A stretch of 64,000 nucleotides of DNA from Larix kaempferi (lineage: Eukaryota > Streptophyta > Pinopsida > Pinales > Pinaceae), in NCBI GenBank assembly GCA_027924585.1, contig BSBM01000763.1, positions 1,257,001-1,321,000 on the forward strand, in the 5' to 3' direction. Positions 48,801 through 61,048 of the stretch are shown here, in pieces. The first letter of the stretch is position 1. Each line of letters opens with the position of its first letter. The notes beneath the pieces were generated by a model. It worked only from the letters and a program-made list of their open reading frames with translations, made no database searches and was not told the origin of the DNA. The position numbers and the translations under genes were made by a program.

Positions 48801-49440
48801 GCTCTTCATCCCAATTATTACCATATTAAGAGAAAGGGCTAGTTCCTCTCTCAAATACCAAAAGTGTGATAAAGGGTGCATGCTCCTTCTCCACCTCCCC
48901 AATCCTCATTAATCTAACCATAGAAGGGTGGGAAAGGTCTGGTGCTCCTTTTCCCCCTTAGTCAAACTTCAAGAGTGTGTGGAAGGGCCAGCATAATTAG
49001 AATAGGGTGAGAAAGGGACAATGCTCCTTCTCCTTTGAACTTAAATTCTAGATGTGTGTGGAAGGTCGGATCTTCCTACGAAGAATTATGAACACAAGAG
49101 AGAGGGACAGTTCCTCACCCAAATACCAATAGTGTGAGAAAGAGCATATGCTCCTTCTCCACCTCCCCACTCCTCATCACTCTAGCCATAGAAGGGTGGT
49201 AAAGGGATAGGGCTTGTTCTCCTACTTAATAAAATTTTAAAAGTGTGTGGAAGGGCCATAGTAATTAGAATAGGTTGATAAAGTTCTAATCTTTCCACTC
49301 CTCCCTAAATTATAAGGCATTGCACATGCTACTCACTCGACTAGAAAAAATTTAGGAAAGGGTAGGAAAGGGCCAGTGCTCCTCGAATCTTTCTCCCAAA
49401 AATTTCCTCAATCCTAAATTTCCTCACACAATTTAAATTC
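45840..49440. repeat. Complex hairpin-bearing satellite, main block
   Basis: The block is built from sub-repeats of 50-90 bp. Most start near GTGAGAAAGGG, run on to TGCTCCTTCTCC, and are followed by variable tails such as CTCATCACTCTAACCATAGA, AAATACCAAAAGTGTGAGAA and CATGCTACTCACTCGAGTGG. A marker tail (CATAATTAGAATAGGGTGAG) recurs at about 46738, 47050, 47320, 47628, 47890, 48420, 48992 and 49260, so the higher-order period is about 260-310 bp, with some double-length gaps. Many minus-strand ORFs of 60-90 codons appear here only because the repeat has few stops in that frame. Confidence 0.88.
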
Positions 49441-49499
49441 TCCATCTCTGAACCCATCATCTCTCTAACCATAAGCATTGTCTTTCGGGGTCACAAATG

Positions 49500-49690
49500 G
49501 ATAGGCATTTTAAGACACCACATTGAAACAACGCAACTTACCACGAACCCCAAGTGAACAGAAGCAGATAATTCCATGAACCTCGATGCAGATAGTGGAC
49601 CATGATGTTATGAAAGGAGAACCATTTCAATGCACCACGGGAAAATAGCGCAGCTTGCCAAATAATCTCAAGCAGACAGAAGCATGTTGC
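49500..49690. repeat. Two-copy ~117-bp divergent duplication
   Basis: GGCATTTTAAGACACCAC with AACAACGCAACTTACCA and AACAGAAGCAGATA is echoed by CCATTTCAATGCACCAC with AATAGCGCAGCTTGCCA and GACAGAAGCATGT. Confidence 0.55.
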
Positions 49691-49834
49691 TCACCTTAAT
49701 TACAATAGTTTAGGAAAAGGCCTCTACAAAGTCCTGATTGGAAAAATACAGTTGGCTCTAAACATAAAATATTGGAAAGGATAAATCCCAGATGCCATCC
49801 AAAGAAGACAAAATATGAGGATCAAATCAAATAT

Positions 49835-50260
49835 GAGATTACCAATGAGTGCACCGACCAGCAAGGGAACCAAGCTTCCAACCAGGGCACGAAAAAATCA
49901 AATTGAACTATTTTTAAACATCTCTTGTGAGTTTCTCCAAGCGAGCTAGAAATATTTCCGCCCCAAATATCGTATTTAATTTCATCACCTAAACCCACTG
50001 AAAACTCTGCCAATAAAACACATCTAACAACTTAAAGCCACCTAAAAGCGAGCAATAAACACTTAATCAATCGGCTTGGAAACCAAGGCATGAACAAATC
50101 CAATTTTAACACTACTTAAACTTCTCTCGAAAGTTTATCCAAGTGTACAAACAAGCTATCCACCACATATATTTTGTTTAATGCTATCACCTACTTCCTC
50201 GGTGAAAAATCCTCCTATGAAGCAGCACTAAGAACATCTAAACACTTGAAAAAGAAACGC
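49835..50260. repeat. Two-copy ~210-bp divergent duplication
   Basis: Copy one has CCAGGGCACGAAAAAATCAA, TCTCTTGTGAGTTTCTCCAA and AATTTCATCACCTA. Copy two has CCAAGGCATGAACAAATCCA, TCTCTCGAAAGTTTATCCAA and AATGCTATCACCTA. On the minus strand both read as a weakly similar peptide (GDEIKYDIWGG against GDSIKQNICGG). A hydrophobic ORF (50363-50584, minus) follows upstream. No family is recognised. Confidence 0.55.
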
Positions 50261-50590
50261 AATTAAAAATTGTTCGTACAAGAAACATAGTGAGCACATT
50301 CATTTCGTAAAATAACTGACTTGTTTGATATATCGACTGTGGTAAGAAAAATATATGTATCGTTAGAATACCACTGCAACAGTGAGCAAAGCAGCAGTAG
50401 AAAAAGTCAGAATGCAGCAAGAGGAAGCCACCATGACTTCCTTATAAGTTAGACTCCATAATATTAGGGAAGCAAAAACGAAAGAGAAAAATTGGGTCAA
50501 CCAATACACGGACTTATGGGCATGGGTTTCAAATACTAAAAATGGACAGCCAAATCCAATAAACTCAAAGCCACCAAAATACAAAGATAC

Positions 50591-53440
50591 TTGAATGTGC
50601 CATTGATAGCTTCCTTCGACAATCTAAAAGACATCATTTCTAAGTTCATTGTCCTTCGTTACCATGATGGAAACATATGGATCAAAGAGCATATTCTAAT
50701 AATTGATTCGTTAATTTCTTATATAACTGGCCTTCCAAGCAAAGCTCTTCCAGTACCCATCATGTCCAAGCTGGTGGATCTTGTCGAGGAATTCACGAGG
50801 TCTCAAAAAGGTAAAACCTCCGAAGGACTTATTATTAGAAAAATACAAAATGAAATAGTTAAGTAGGAAATAGTAATAATATCTCTCTGCTGAACAACTT
50901 CTAGTTGACCATCCGACGTAAGGATCAACATCATAGAAGTCATGAAGCACATTTCCTCTGATAGAAAAATCTTCAACTGGGATGAACATTTGGCGTAGCT
51001 AGTTAAAGCGAACTGCGAAAAATGAAAGCAATCCAATCAATCCTTTAGGTTTCCATCCATACTCATTTGGATAATAATGGAAAAAGTCACTCTTGTCGGT
51101 GTACGAGACTTTGCCGCTACAGAAATCCATGTGATGAATATTTTTTCGAGCATTCGCTCCAAATGGAAAATCACATCTAATGGCACACGCAAAAACTTAC
51201 TTGAAAAGTTGGTTAAGTTGTAAAACCCAAGTGTGACCATTGGAGAGTTCCCGAACACATTCAACACATCTTACCTGTCTCAGCCCATATTGAGCCTAGG
51301 GTCGACCATACCATCGTATGGTTCTTGCAACCCGCCCAAGGAGAACAACACTTAAGCTTGACTACTACCCTAATATTCGAGAATAGTTCGATTTTCCAGA
51401 TAGTCTAACAACACATTACCTATACCGACCATGGATTATGGTGAGCATACAAAACTCATTGAACCATTGACAAGTGGATAAATGGAAGACCAGACATAAA
51501 TGACACTATATATAACCACATTTGGCCTAGATGATGAGCTAGAAAATACACTTGCTCTAGTACCCATTTCCAGTCAAATAAAAGCAACAGTATATGGTTA
51601 AACAACTAACGATGACGGAGAAGAAGAAACACTGCCATTAAAGCGAGTAGTCGAGCCAGAATTCACTAAGCCCCGACTCAAGGAAAATTTTGATGAATTC
51701 ATTGAAAAAACTTTTATCTTTCCATGCATTCCCAAAGGAAAAGATACGGGACAAAAATCAAGGAAAATAAGGCACCTAATACCAGATACAACAGATGATG
51801 ACCTAGAAGAATTCATAAAGCAAGTAACAACATATTTCCATATTCAGAAGGATTACTTCAAGGAATGACCATTGCAGTCAACTATTCCCAAGTATTCATC
51901 TATAATGTTACCGTCGTTGATATCTCATACTGAGCATTCAAAAGATACAGTCATTGTGTTCGATGATACTGCACCGCCCTCACCAAATTCCATTGAAGAA
52001 GAGAATATTCAGGTATTGGCCACAAATTCCAACCCCTTGGCCAGATTAACTTTTGAACTCAGTTAACTTTTTGTCTCTTATTTGAACCTTTTACCCCAGT
52101 TAACAGAGTTACATGCAAGAATGCTTGATCAATTAGCATCACCAACATCACCTCCTTTACGAAAATATGGACAAACCGTAGAGACACGCACTAAACTCCC
52201 TTCTCTTAAATCCACAAATCAACCCTCTAGTTCTCAAGAAACCCAGGAAGAGGATTTTCCTTGTGATGCACCAACCACTTCCAAATCTTTACCATCATCC
52301 AATATTAACTCCCTCACCTTATTGCTACCTCTTTCATCCCCTCTGGATTCCACTATCATCATAACTTCTCCGCTACCCCTTGTATCTCTGTCCCTAGTGT
52401 CGATGACGTCTCTATCGAAACCACCCATAACAACTAAGCCTATTTCGACTCCAATGACTTCACTTCTTGAGAGTTCACCATTGTCGACCCCACCCCCACC
52501 GACCCTCCCCTTTCTGACCCTACTCCCATCGACACTTCATTTGTCTACCGTACCTCTACTGAATAGGTCAATCATCTGAAACATAGACGACGAAGGCTAC
52601 AAGTATCAGTAAAAATAAAAGTTCCAAGAAATTTTGCAAAAACGTAAGAAAATTAAAATCGATTGTCAATTCACCTTGATAGTACAACTGGTAGCAGGCT
52701 CAATAGAAGATATTAAAAATGTCTCTATACCATCAAAATAATCATAGAAGGAACTCCACGACTTCACTAAAGTGGCTAACAAATAATGAGCTAATATTGT
52801 TAGAAAATTCTAAAAGACTTAAAACTTTGAAAGAAGATCGGGAAAATGCTTGGAAAAATTGTTCAAGAAGAGTAGAGCAAATCATTGGGCCTCTACCAGA
52901 AACTCAATTAGAAAATGCACTTGACAAGTTGCAAGGATTATTAGAGTTTGTCATCAACAATTATCAAAATATCCGAGATGAATGGGCATAAAAACAACAT
53001 GACAAAACCAACGTACTTATTGCCAACCAATTTAGAGCATTCGAAGAATATGACAGGAAGTTGAAGGAATGTGAAATATGGATCACCAGATCATCAATTT
53101 TTCTTAATAGATGGTACTCATACTATGGGAAAAGTTGTTTTTATCTTCAGAACATACAGGGCACCTTATTAGTGCTAGAGTATAAAAGGGAGATGTCAAC
53201 CGACCGAGTCACAACTAAATTACTGGAAGAACAACTTATTATGGAGCACTAGCGGCAAGAGGATTTAAGAATGAAACAATATCAATGGTTCCATGAGGCT
53301 AAGCGTGAAAAAGAAGAAGTTATTCGATTGGCCAAATGTATAGACAAATAAATTAATGCAGCGGAGACCCAAATTCAGGAAATTGGAACAAACATGGAGA
53401 TTATATTAAATCAACTTATGCAACTAAAGATGAAATGACT
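50591..53440 (+). pseudogene. Long degenerate ORF of the third family member
   Basis: The product is unknown to me; it would be roughly 950 codons. The N-terminal part (50591-50866) reads ITGLPSKALPVPIMSKLVDL and EEFTRSQKGKTSEGLIIRKI. After stops comes PSDVRINIIEVMKHIS with NWDEHLA (about 50910-51000). A charged region at 51600-51860 includes KPRLKENFDEFIEKTF. A Ser/Pro/Thr/Leu-rich segment spans 52090-52580. A charged C-terminal half has NAWKNCSRRVEQIIGPLP (about 52845), FLNRWYSYYG and helices predicted to coil through 53438. The block at 22025-24560 is its homologue. Position and charge suggest a gag-like or additional retroelement protein. Confidence 0.6.
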
Positions 53441-53648
53441 TTCAGAACTCACTAGTGTCTTCACAAACATAAATACTATCTTGAACGACTAGGACAACTT
53501 TCAATACTGCCTCTCCATCAATGCCCCAACCATTTTTTAAGTATGTATTAAACTCACTCTGCCATCCTGAAGTTTCTATTTGTTAGTTTTTGTCGAATTT
53601 TTTGAAAGGATTTGCATCTCCCTATTCTCTTCAGGGATGATGAAATTC

Positions 53649-53664
53649 TTTTTGGTAGGGAAGA
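53649..53664 (+). other. Polypurine tract of the third family member
   Basis: TTTTTTGGTAGGGAAGA abuts the LTR start and is a diverged form of the tracts at 19679 and 24682. Confidence 0.7.
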
Positions 53665-53922
53665 TGTTGAGGCTGGCGAGTTACAACTGTATAATTAATT
53701 GTATGGCTCTTATAACTAGGCTGGTGAACCATATGAAATAACAATAATTATCCACCTTTTTGTATAGTCAGGTTTGATTATATAATGAAGATACTTGTTC
53801 CTCTGGCCTCAATTACTTTCTCAATTTATTGCTCTCTATATGTATGAATGATCTTGCATAAGTTATATATATGCATGTATATGTTGTACTAAAGGTAACC
53901 CCATATAATCCTTTAGAACACA
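53665..53922 (+). repeat. 3' LTR of a third member of the outer-element family
   Basis: The LTR starts TGTTGAGGCTGG and ends near CTTTAGAACACA. It is aligned with the other two LTRs by position after the purine tract and by the end pattern (GGTAACC, then CAT-TAATCC, then TAGA-ACA). It lacks the 22-bp palindrome of the other copies. No 5' LTR was found near 49.4-50.6 kb. Confidence 0.6.
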
Positions 53923-53929
53923 ACGGGGG

Positions 53930-55140
53930 CCATGCTCCTTCTGTTAGTCCAAACAATGAGTAAAGTTTGAAGAAGGGAGTGGCAACATTTTCCCTTTCCC
54001 AACAATCTAAGGGTGTGCCCATGCTCCTTCTCCTACGTCCTAAAATTACTTGGAATTTTCAAACTGAAACAAGTGTGGGAAACAAATGAAACATATTTGG
54101 GTAATGGCGAGTGCTCCTTAACTCTTCCTCCCAAATTTTACTAGGGCCAGAGAAAGGGCCAAATCCCCACTCTGATACCAAGAGTTTGAAGAAAGGACCC
54201 ATGCTCCTTCTCTTCCTTTGTCATAAAAGGACTTGCTCGTTGGAAGATGAGGCCACTCCGCATCCTCCTCATCTCTAGAACCACATAAAAGAGAGAAAGG
54301 GCCAGTGTTCATTCTCCTCCTTTCTGAAATTTTAGAAGTGGGATAAAGGGCCACTTCCTCTCCCAGCAGTTTACGGGAGTTCCCATGCTACTCATCTTGA
54401 ATGGAACAAGTCTGGGAAATCACTAGTGGTCTTTGAATCTCCCTCCCAAAAATTTACATAGCGAGAAGGCCAACTTCTCACCCAAAGTACAAGAGTTTTA
54501 GAAAGGGTCCATGCCCATTCTCCTCCTACATCCCAAACACGCTTCCATGTCACTCTAACCATATAAGGGTGAGAAAGGGACAATGCTCCTTCTCCTCGTT
54601 ACTCAAATTTCAGAAGTGCAAGGAAGCACGAAAGAGTGAGAAAGGGAAAATGTTGCCACTCTCGCTCCCATCAATCTAATGGAGGAGTTTCCCATGGTAT
54701 TGATTCAAATGGAATAAGTGTGTGATATGTCCAATTCCCCTTGATTCTTCTTCTAAATAACTACCAAAGCTATATAAAGATCCTATTCATCAGTCAAAGA
54801 CTAAGAGTTTGGGAAAGGGCATATGCTCCTCCACCTCCTATGTCCTAATATTAATTACTCACTCATGAGAAAGTAAGGCCACTCCACCTCCTTCTCATCA
54901 TTGTATCCACTAAAGGGTGAGAAAGGGCCAAGGCTCCTTCTCCTCCTTACTAAAATTTCAGAAGTTGGAGAAAGGGCCAGTGCAGATATAATAAGGTGAG
55001 AAAGGGCTAGTGTAGATATTATAGGATGAGAAAGGGCCAGAAGTGGGAGAAATGGCCAGTGCAAATAGAATAGGGTGATGAAGGACCAATGTTTCCACAC
55101 TCCTCCCACTAGTCTAAGGAAATGCCTGTTAAAACCCAAA
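53930..55140. repeat. Hairpin-bearing satellite, second block
   Basis: Same repeat family as 45840-49440, for example GTGAGAAAGGGACAATGCTC at about 54570 and GTGAGAAAGGGCCAAGGCTC at about 54917. A shorter local repeat at 54960-55075 has three or four copies of AGAAAGGGCCAGTGCAGATA. The two blocks were probably one array before the intervening element arrived. Confidence 0.85.
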
Positions 55141-55203
55141 TATTGTTCACCTAGGTCATCCCTCTAGTCACATAACCCACTTTATCCATTTTTACTACAT
55201 ATT

Positions 55204-56974
55204 CATTAGGGGAATTTTGAAGTAAAAAATGGGCCTCAAAACAAAAATGTACTATCAAAATCAACTTTTAAAGAACCAATCACATTATAGAGGATGACAT
55301 CATCTATAATAGTTGAGTTTACATTGGTTGAGTTAAAGATGCTTATTTATCAAATTCTAAATAGTGAATGAAAACCCATAGTTAACCATATCAATGTTGT
55401 AAGTAAAGTTTCATAGTGAAAAGAGTACTCTTAGATTACTTTTGAATATAATATAAATGTACTAAAGTATATTAAAGTACTTAGAAAAAATATATTATTT
55501 ATGTTTCAATATAAAATAAATAAATTACAAATCCTAAAAAAATGAATGCTCTATTCAAAATAAAAACTATAAATTATTTTTCGATATATAACATATATCT
55601 TTAAATAATAAATTATTAATACTAAAAAAAAATTCTATTCAAAACCATATAAAAAATTTACATTATATAATATATAATTTTAAAACTTTATTTAAATAAA
55701 TTATAATATATAGATAAATTTACGATTTAATGATAATGTATAATTTATAATAATCTACAATATATTGATGAAGTTTTAAAACCTTATGTAAAAATACGTA
55801 CTATTGAACTAAAATAAAATATGTATATAATATATCATTTAAAAAAAATTTAAACTTTAAAAACCTTATTGAATACGTACCATTCTACCTTAATGTTTGG
55901 CATAATTGATAGGATATTTAAACTTTTAAAACCTTTGAGATTTAAACTTTTTAAACCTTATATTGTGGAAAGATGATTCTTATGAATACTTAATCCATGA
56001 ATATATTATTTTATTGTAGTATATGATATATAATTTTAAATCCATAAATATGTGATATATGTGGAATAATTACTATTTATATAATATATAATTTTAAATT
56101 TAAGAATATTAATATAAATGGGATAAGTTTTATGAGATACATGATAATAATAAAAAAATATAAAATTTTTTATAAAAAATATAAATTAAAACAAATGAAA
56201 AATAAATGTGTCAATCATTAAATGAATACATAAAATAAATACGTGGTTATCTCAATTATAGATATGTAATATCAATATAGATATATAAATTAATTGAGTA
56301 TTTTTTAAATAAAATTAGATTTAAATAATGTAGATATTTATGTAAATAGACTATTAGTATTTAAATCATGTTATAATTTATATAAATAAATTATTAAATT
56401 TTAGTTTTAATAAATTTAAGTTAGATTTATAGAATAGTTAGTCAACATATTTTATAAAAATTGAAATATAAGTTGGATTTATAGTTAGTCAACATATTTT
56501 TAATGAATATAAGTTAAATTTATATAATTAATCTATATTTTAAAAGAAATAACAATTTATTCATATAAATTTAATTTATGTTTAAAATTAAAAATTAAAA
56601 ATTATACATGTTATTATAATCATATTTTGAATATTGAAAAAATTATATTTCAAAATTCAAAATAATATACTTTATTTTATTTTATGAGTACATTATTTTT
56701 TACTTGATGAGTACATTACTTTTTACTTTATGAGTACATTCTATCATATTATATTCAAAAGCAATTTATGTATTCAAGAATAATATTTTTAGTCACATCA
56801 AAGAATGATTTTTTTATTGATTTTATTTTAGATATCTTTTTCCATTTAACTTAACCATAGTTACATTGATTGTAGTGTAAAAAGTGAGTTGTGAATATAT
56901 ATCCCCCACAAAATGTTGAACTTGTAATATTTTATTATAGAGACCCATTTTAGACCTCAAAATTTCCCTAATGT
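55204..56974. repeat. AT-rich segment bounded by ~230-250-bp imperfect inverted repeats
   Basis: The left arm (55204-55454) begins CATTAGGGGAATTTTGAAG, has AAAATGGGCCTC, and ends TTTTGAATATAATAT. The right arm (56746-56974) in reverse complement reads CATTAGGGAAATTTTGAGG, has AAAATGGGTCTC, and TTTTGAATATAATAT. Order and spacing match. The right arm ends at the start of the first LTR-like unit. Direct copies of TGAGTACATTA occur three times at 56685-56742. It may be a foldback-type or MITE-like DNA element. Confidence 0.6.
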
Positions 56975-57683
56975 AACCTCCCAAACCCCAAAACCCCTAA
57001 GTTGGTAGGAAAATGGGAAAAAAAATCAATTATTTATCTCAAAAAATAATTAAATTCCGACAAAAAAATTCAAGATCCCCCAAAAAAAAACAAAAAAAAA
57101 ACAAAAAAGGGAAATTATTCAAAATAAAGGACAAAGGAGGGAGAACTCAAAATACCACAGATCAATACTAATGGTTTCCCAATACCATTCGCCAATACTC
57201 CATTACCCAAAATTGCTATAAAAAGGTCATGGAGGCCCACCATTACTCTATCGGAATTACTATAGAACCCTAGCCTCCACATTTGAGCTTACGTTCCCAT
57301 AATAAAATTTCAGCTACGATCTTGAGAATTTGGAGAAGAGTCAGAGGAATTGGAGACCTGGAGCAATGCCATATTTATGGTTACAAGGGCCCCCAATATA
57401 TACTCACCATATTGAGGTAAAAACCCACAGTAAATTTGTTCTATATAATACGAAAAGAAAAAGAATTATTTGATTCGTAACCCTTGTTTACTGAATTTCT
57501 AATGAAATGGATGCTTAGTGCTTAGTTTATTTTTTCTTTGTTACTGCAATAATTTCTCATATTTTTACTTTCTCCTATATTTTATTTGCATGCACCTATC
57601 CATATTCATGAACTGTTACTAAGTAGCTGACATCTCTTATTAAGTGCATTTTTACGCTAGCTTGTGTGAAAACACCAACTACA
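56972..57683 (+). repeat. LTR-like unit 1 of the tandem array
   Basis: It begins TGTAACCTCCCAAACCCC and ends CCAACTACA (712 bp). A TATA box (TATAAAAAG, 57217-57225) lies about 245 bp in, followed by a region that is less AT-rich. Five bases after the end comes TGGCGACTCCAACCTGG (57688-57704), which resembles the TGGCGACTCC start of the primer site I know from plant Tat/Ogre elements. Confidence 0.6.
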
Positions 57684-59002
57684 ATTTTGGCGACTCCAAC
57701 CTGGTCGATTCCCATTCATATGTGGTTTGGTTAGATAAGTAGTTATTTTTAGATTTATACATTTGTTATTTTATTTTTGCATTGTACTTTCTTTCAGTTT
57801 TTTACAACTGTACCCCTCTTTAGGGGTATTGTACCCCTGGTAAAAATACGTACTATTGAACTAAAATAAAATATGTATATAATATATCATTTAAAATTCT
57901 TTTAAACTTTAAAAACCTTATTGAATACGTACCATTCTACCTTAATGTTTGGCATAATTGATAAGATATTTAAACTTTTAAAACCTTTGAGATTTAAACT
58001 TTTTAAACCTTATATTATGGAAAGATGATTCTTATGAATACTTAATCCATGAATATATTATTTTATTTTAGTATATGATATATAATTTTAAATCCATAAA
58101 TATGTGATATATGTGGAATAATTACTATTTATATAATATATAATTTTAAATTTAAGAATATTAATATAAATGGGATAAGTTTTATGAGATACACGATAAT
58201 AATAATAAAATATAAATTAAAACAAATGAAAAATAACTGTGTCAATCATTAAATGAATACATAAAATAAATACGTGGTTATCTAAATTATAAATATGTAA
58301 TATCAATATAGATATATAAGTTAATTGAGTATTTTATAAATAAAAATAGATTTAAATAATGTAGATATTTATGTAAATAGACTATTAGTATTTAAATCAT
58401 GTTATAATTTATATAAATAAATTATTAAATTTTAGTTTTAATAAATTTAAGTTAGATTTATAGAATAGTTAGTCGACATATTTTATAAATATTGAAATAT
58501 AAGTTGGATTTATAGTTAGTCAACATATTTTTAACGAATACAAGTTAAATTTATAAAATTAATAAATATATTTTTAAAAATAACAATTTATTCATATAAA
58601 TTTAATTTATGTTTAAAATTCAAAATTCAAAATTATACATGTTATTATAATCATATTTTGAATATTGAAAAAGTTATATTTCAAAATTCAAAATAATATA
58701 CTTTATTTTATTTTAAGAGTACATTATTTTTTACTTGATGAGTACATTACTTTTTACTCTATGAGAACATTCTATCATATTATATTCAAAAGAAATTTAT
58801 GTATTGAAGAATAATATTTTTAGTCACATCAAACAATGATTTTTTTATTGATTTTAATTTAGATATCTGTTTCCATTTAACTTAACCATAGCTACATTGA
58901 TTGTAGTTTAAAAAGTGAGTTGTGAATATATATCGCTCACAAAATGATGAACTTGTAATATTTTATTATGGAGACCCATTTTAGACCTCAAAATTTCCCT
59001 AA

Positions 59003-59716
59003 TGTAACCTCCCAAAACCCAAAACCCCTAAGTTGGTAGGAAAATGGAAAAAAAATCAATTATTTATCTCAAAAAATAATTAAATTCCTACAAAAAAAAT
59101 TCAAGATCCCCAAAAAAGAAAATAAAAGAAAAAAGAAAAAAGGGAAATTATTCAAAATAAAGGACAAAGGAGGGAGAACTCAAAATACCACAGATCAATA
59201 CTAATGGTTTCCCAATACCATTCGCCAATACTTCACTACCCAAAATTGCTATAAAAAGGTGATGGAGGCCCACCATTACTCTGCCGGAATTACTATAGAA
59301 CCCTAGCCTCCACATTTGAGCTTACGTTCCCATAATAAAATTTCAACCGAAATCTTGAGCATTTGGAGAAGAGTCAGAGGCATTGGAGACCTGGAGCAAT
59401 GCCATATTTATGGCTACAAGGGACCCCAATATATACTCACCATATTGAGGTAAAAACCCACGGTAAATTCGTTCTATATAATACGAAAAGAAAACGAATT
59501 ATTTGATTCGTAACCCTTGTTTACTAAATTTCTAATGAAATGGATGCTTAATGCTTAGTTTATTTTTTCTTTGTTACTACAATGATTTCTCATATTTTTA
59601 CTTTCTCCTATATTTTATTTGCATGCACCTACCCATATTCATGAACTATTACTAAGTAGCTCACATCTCTTATTAAGTGCATTTTTACACTAGCTTGTGT
59701 GAAAACCCTAACTACA
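59003..59716 (+). repeat. LTR-like unit 2 of the tandem array
   Basis: A 714-bp copy with the TATA box at 59250-59258. The downstream motif reads TGGCAACTCCAACCTGG, one change from unit 1. Confidence 0.6.
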
Positions 59717-61048
59717 ATTTTGGCAACTCCAACCTGGTCGATTCCCATTCATATGTGGTTTGGTTAGATAAGTAGTTCTTTTTAGATTTATACATTTGTT
59801 ATTTTATTTTTGCATTGTACTTTCTTTCAGTTTTAAAACTAAAACTGTACCCCTCTTTAGGGGTACAATTGTACCACTCTTTAGGGGTATTGTACCCCTG
59901 GTAAAAATAAGTACTATTGAACTAAAATAAAATATGTATATAATATATCATTTAAAATTCTTTTAAACTTTAAAAACCTTATTGAATTCATACCATTCTA
60001 CCTTAATGTTTATCATAATTGATAGGATATTTAAACTTTTTAAACCTTATATTATGGAAAGATGATTCTTATGAATACTTAATCTATGAATATATTATTT
60101 TATTTTAGTATATGATATATAATTTTAAATCCATAAATATGTGATATATGTGGAATAATTACTATTTATATAATATATAATTTTAAATTTAAGAATATTA
60201 ATATAAATGGGATAAGTTTTATGAGATACACGATAATAATAATAAAAATATAAATTAAAACAAATGAAAAATAACTGTGTCAATCATTAAATAAATACAT
60301 AAAATAAATACGTTGTTATCTAAATTATAGATATGTAATATCAATATAGATATATAAGTTAATTGAGTATTTTATAAATAAAAAATGATATAAATAATGT
60401 AGATATTTATGTAAATAGACTATTAGTATTTAAATCATGTTATAATTTATATAAATAAATTATTAAATTTTAGTTTTAATAAATTTAAGTTAGATTTATA
60501 GAATAGTTAGTCAACATATTTTATAAATATTGAAATATAAGTTGGATTTATAGTTAGTCAACATATTTTTAATATTTTTAATGAATATAAGTTAAATTTA
60601 TATAATTAATATATATTTTAAAATAAATAACAATTTATTCATATAAATTTAATTTATGTTTAAAATTCAAAATTAAAAATTATACATGTTATTATAATCA
60701 TATTTTGAATATTGAAAAAGTTATATTTCAAAATTCAAAATAATATACTTTACTTTATTTTATGAGTACATTATTTTTTACTTGATGAGTACATTACTTT
60801 TTACTTTATGATTACATTCTATCATATTATATTCAAAAGCAATTTATGTATTCAATAATAATATTTTTAGTCACATCAAAGAATGATTTTTTTATTGATT
60901 TTATTTTAGATATCTTTTTCCATTTAACTTAACCATAGTTACATTGATTGTAGTGTAAAAAGTGAGTTGTGAATATATATCCCCCACAAATGCTGAACTT
61001 GTAATATTTTTTTATGGAGACCCATTTTAGACCTCAAAATTTCCCTAA

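Noticed and set aside
52234-52428. Minus-strand ORF rich in Arg, Asp and Gly
   Set aside because: It is the antisense shadow of the Ser/Pro/Thr-rich plus-strand segment.
55204-56974. PIF/Harbinger-type element with TTA/TAA target duplications
   Set aside because: The flanks TTA and TAA are reverse complements and not a direct duplication, and no transposase is present.
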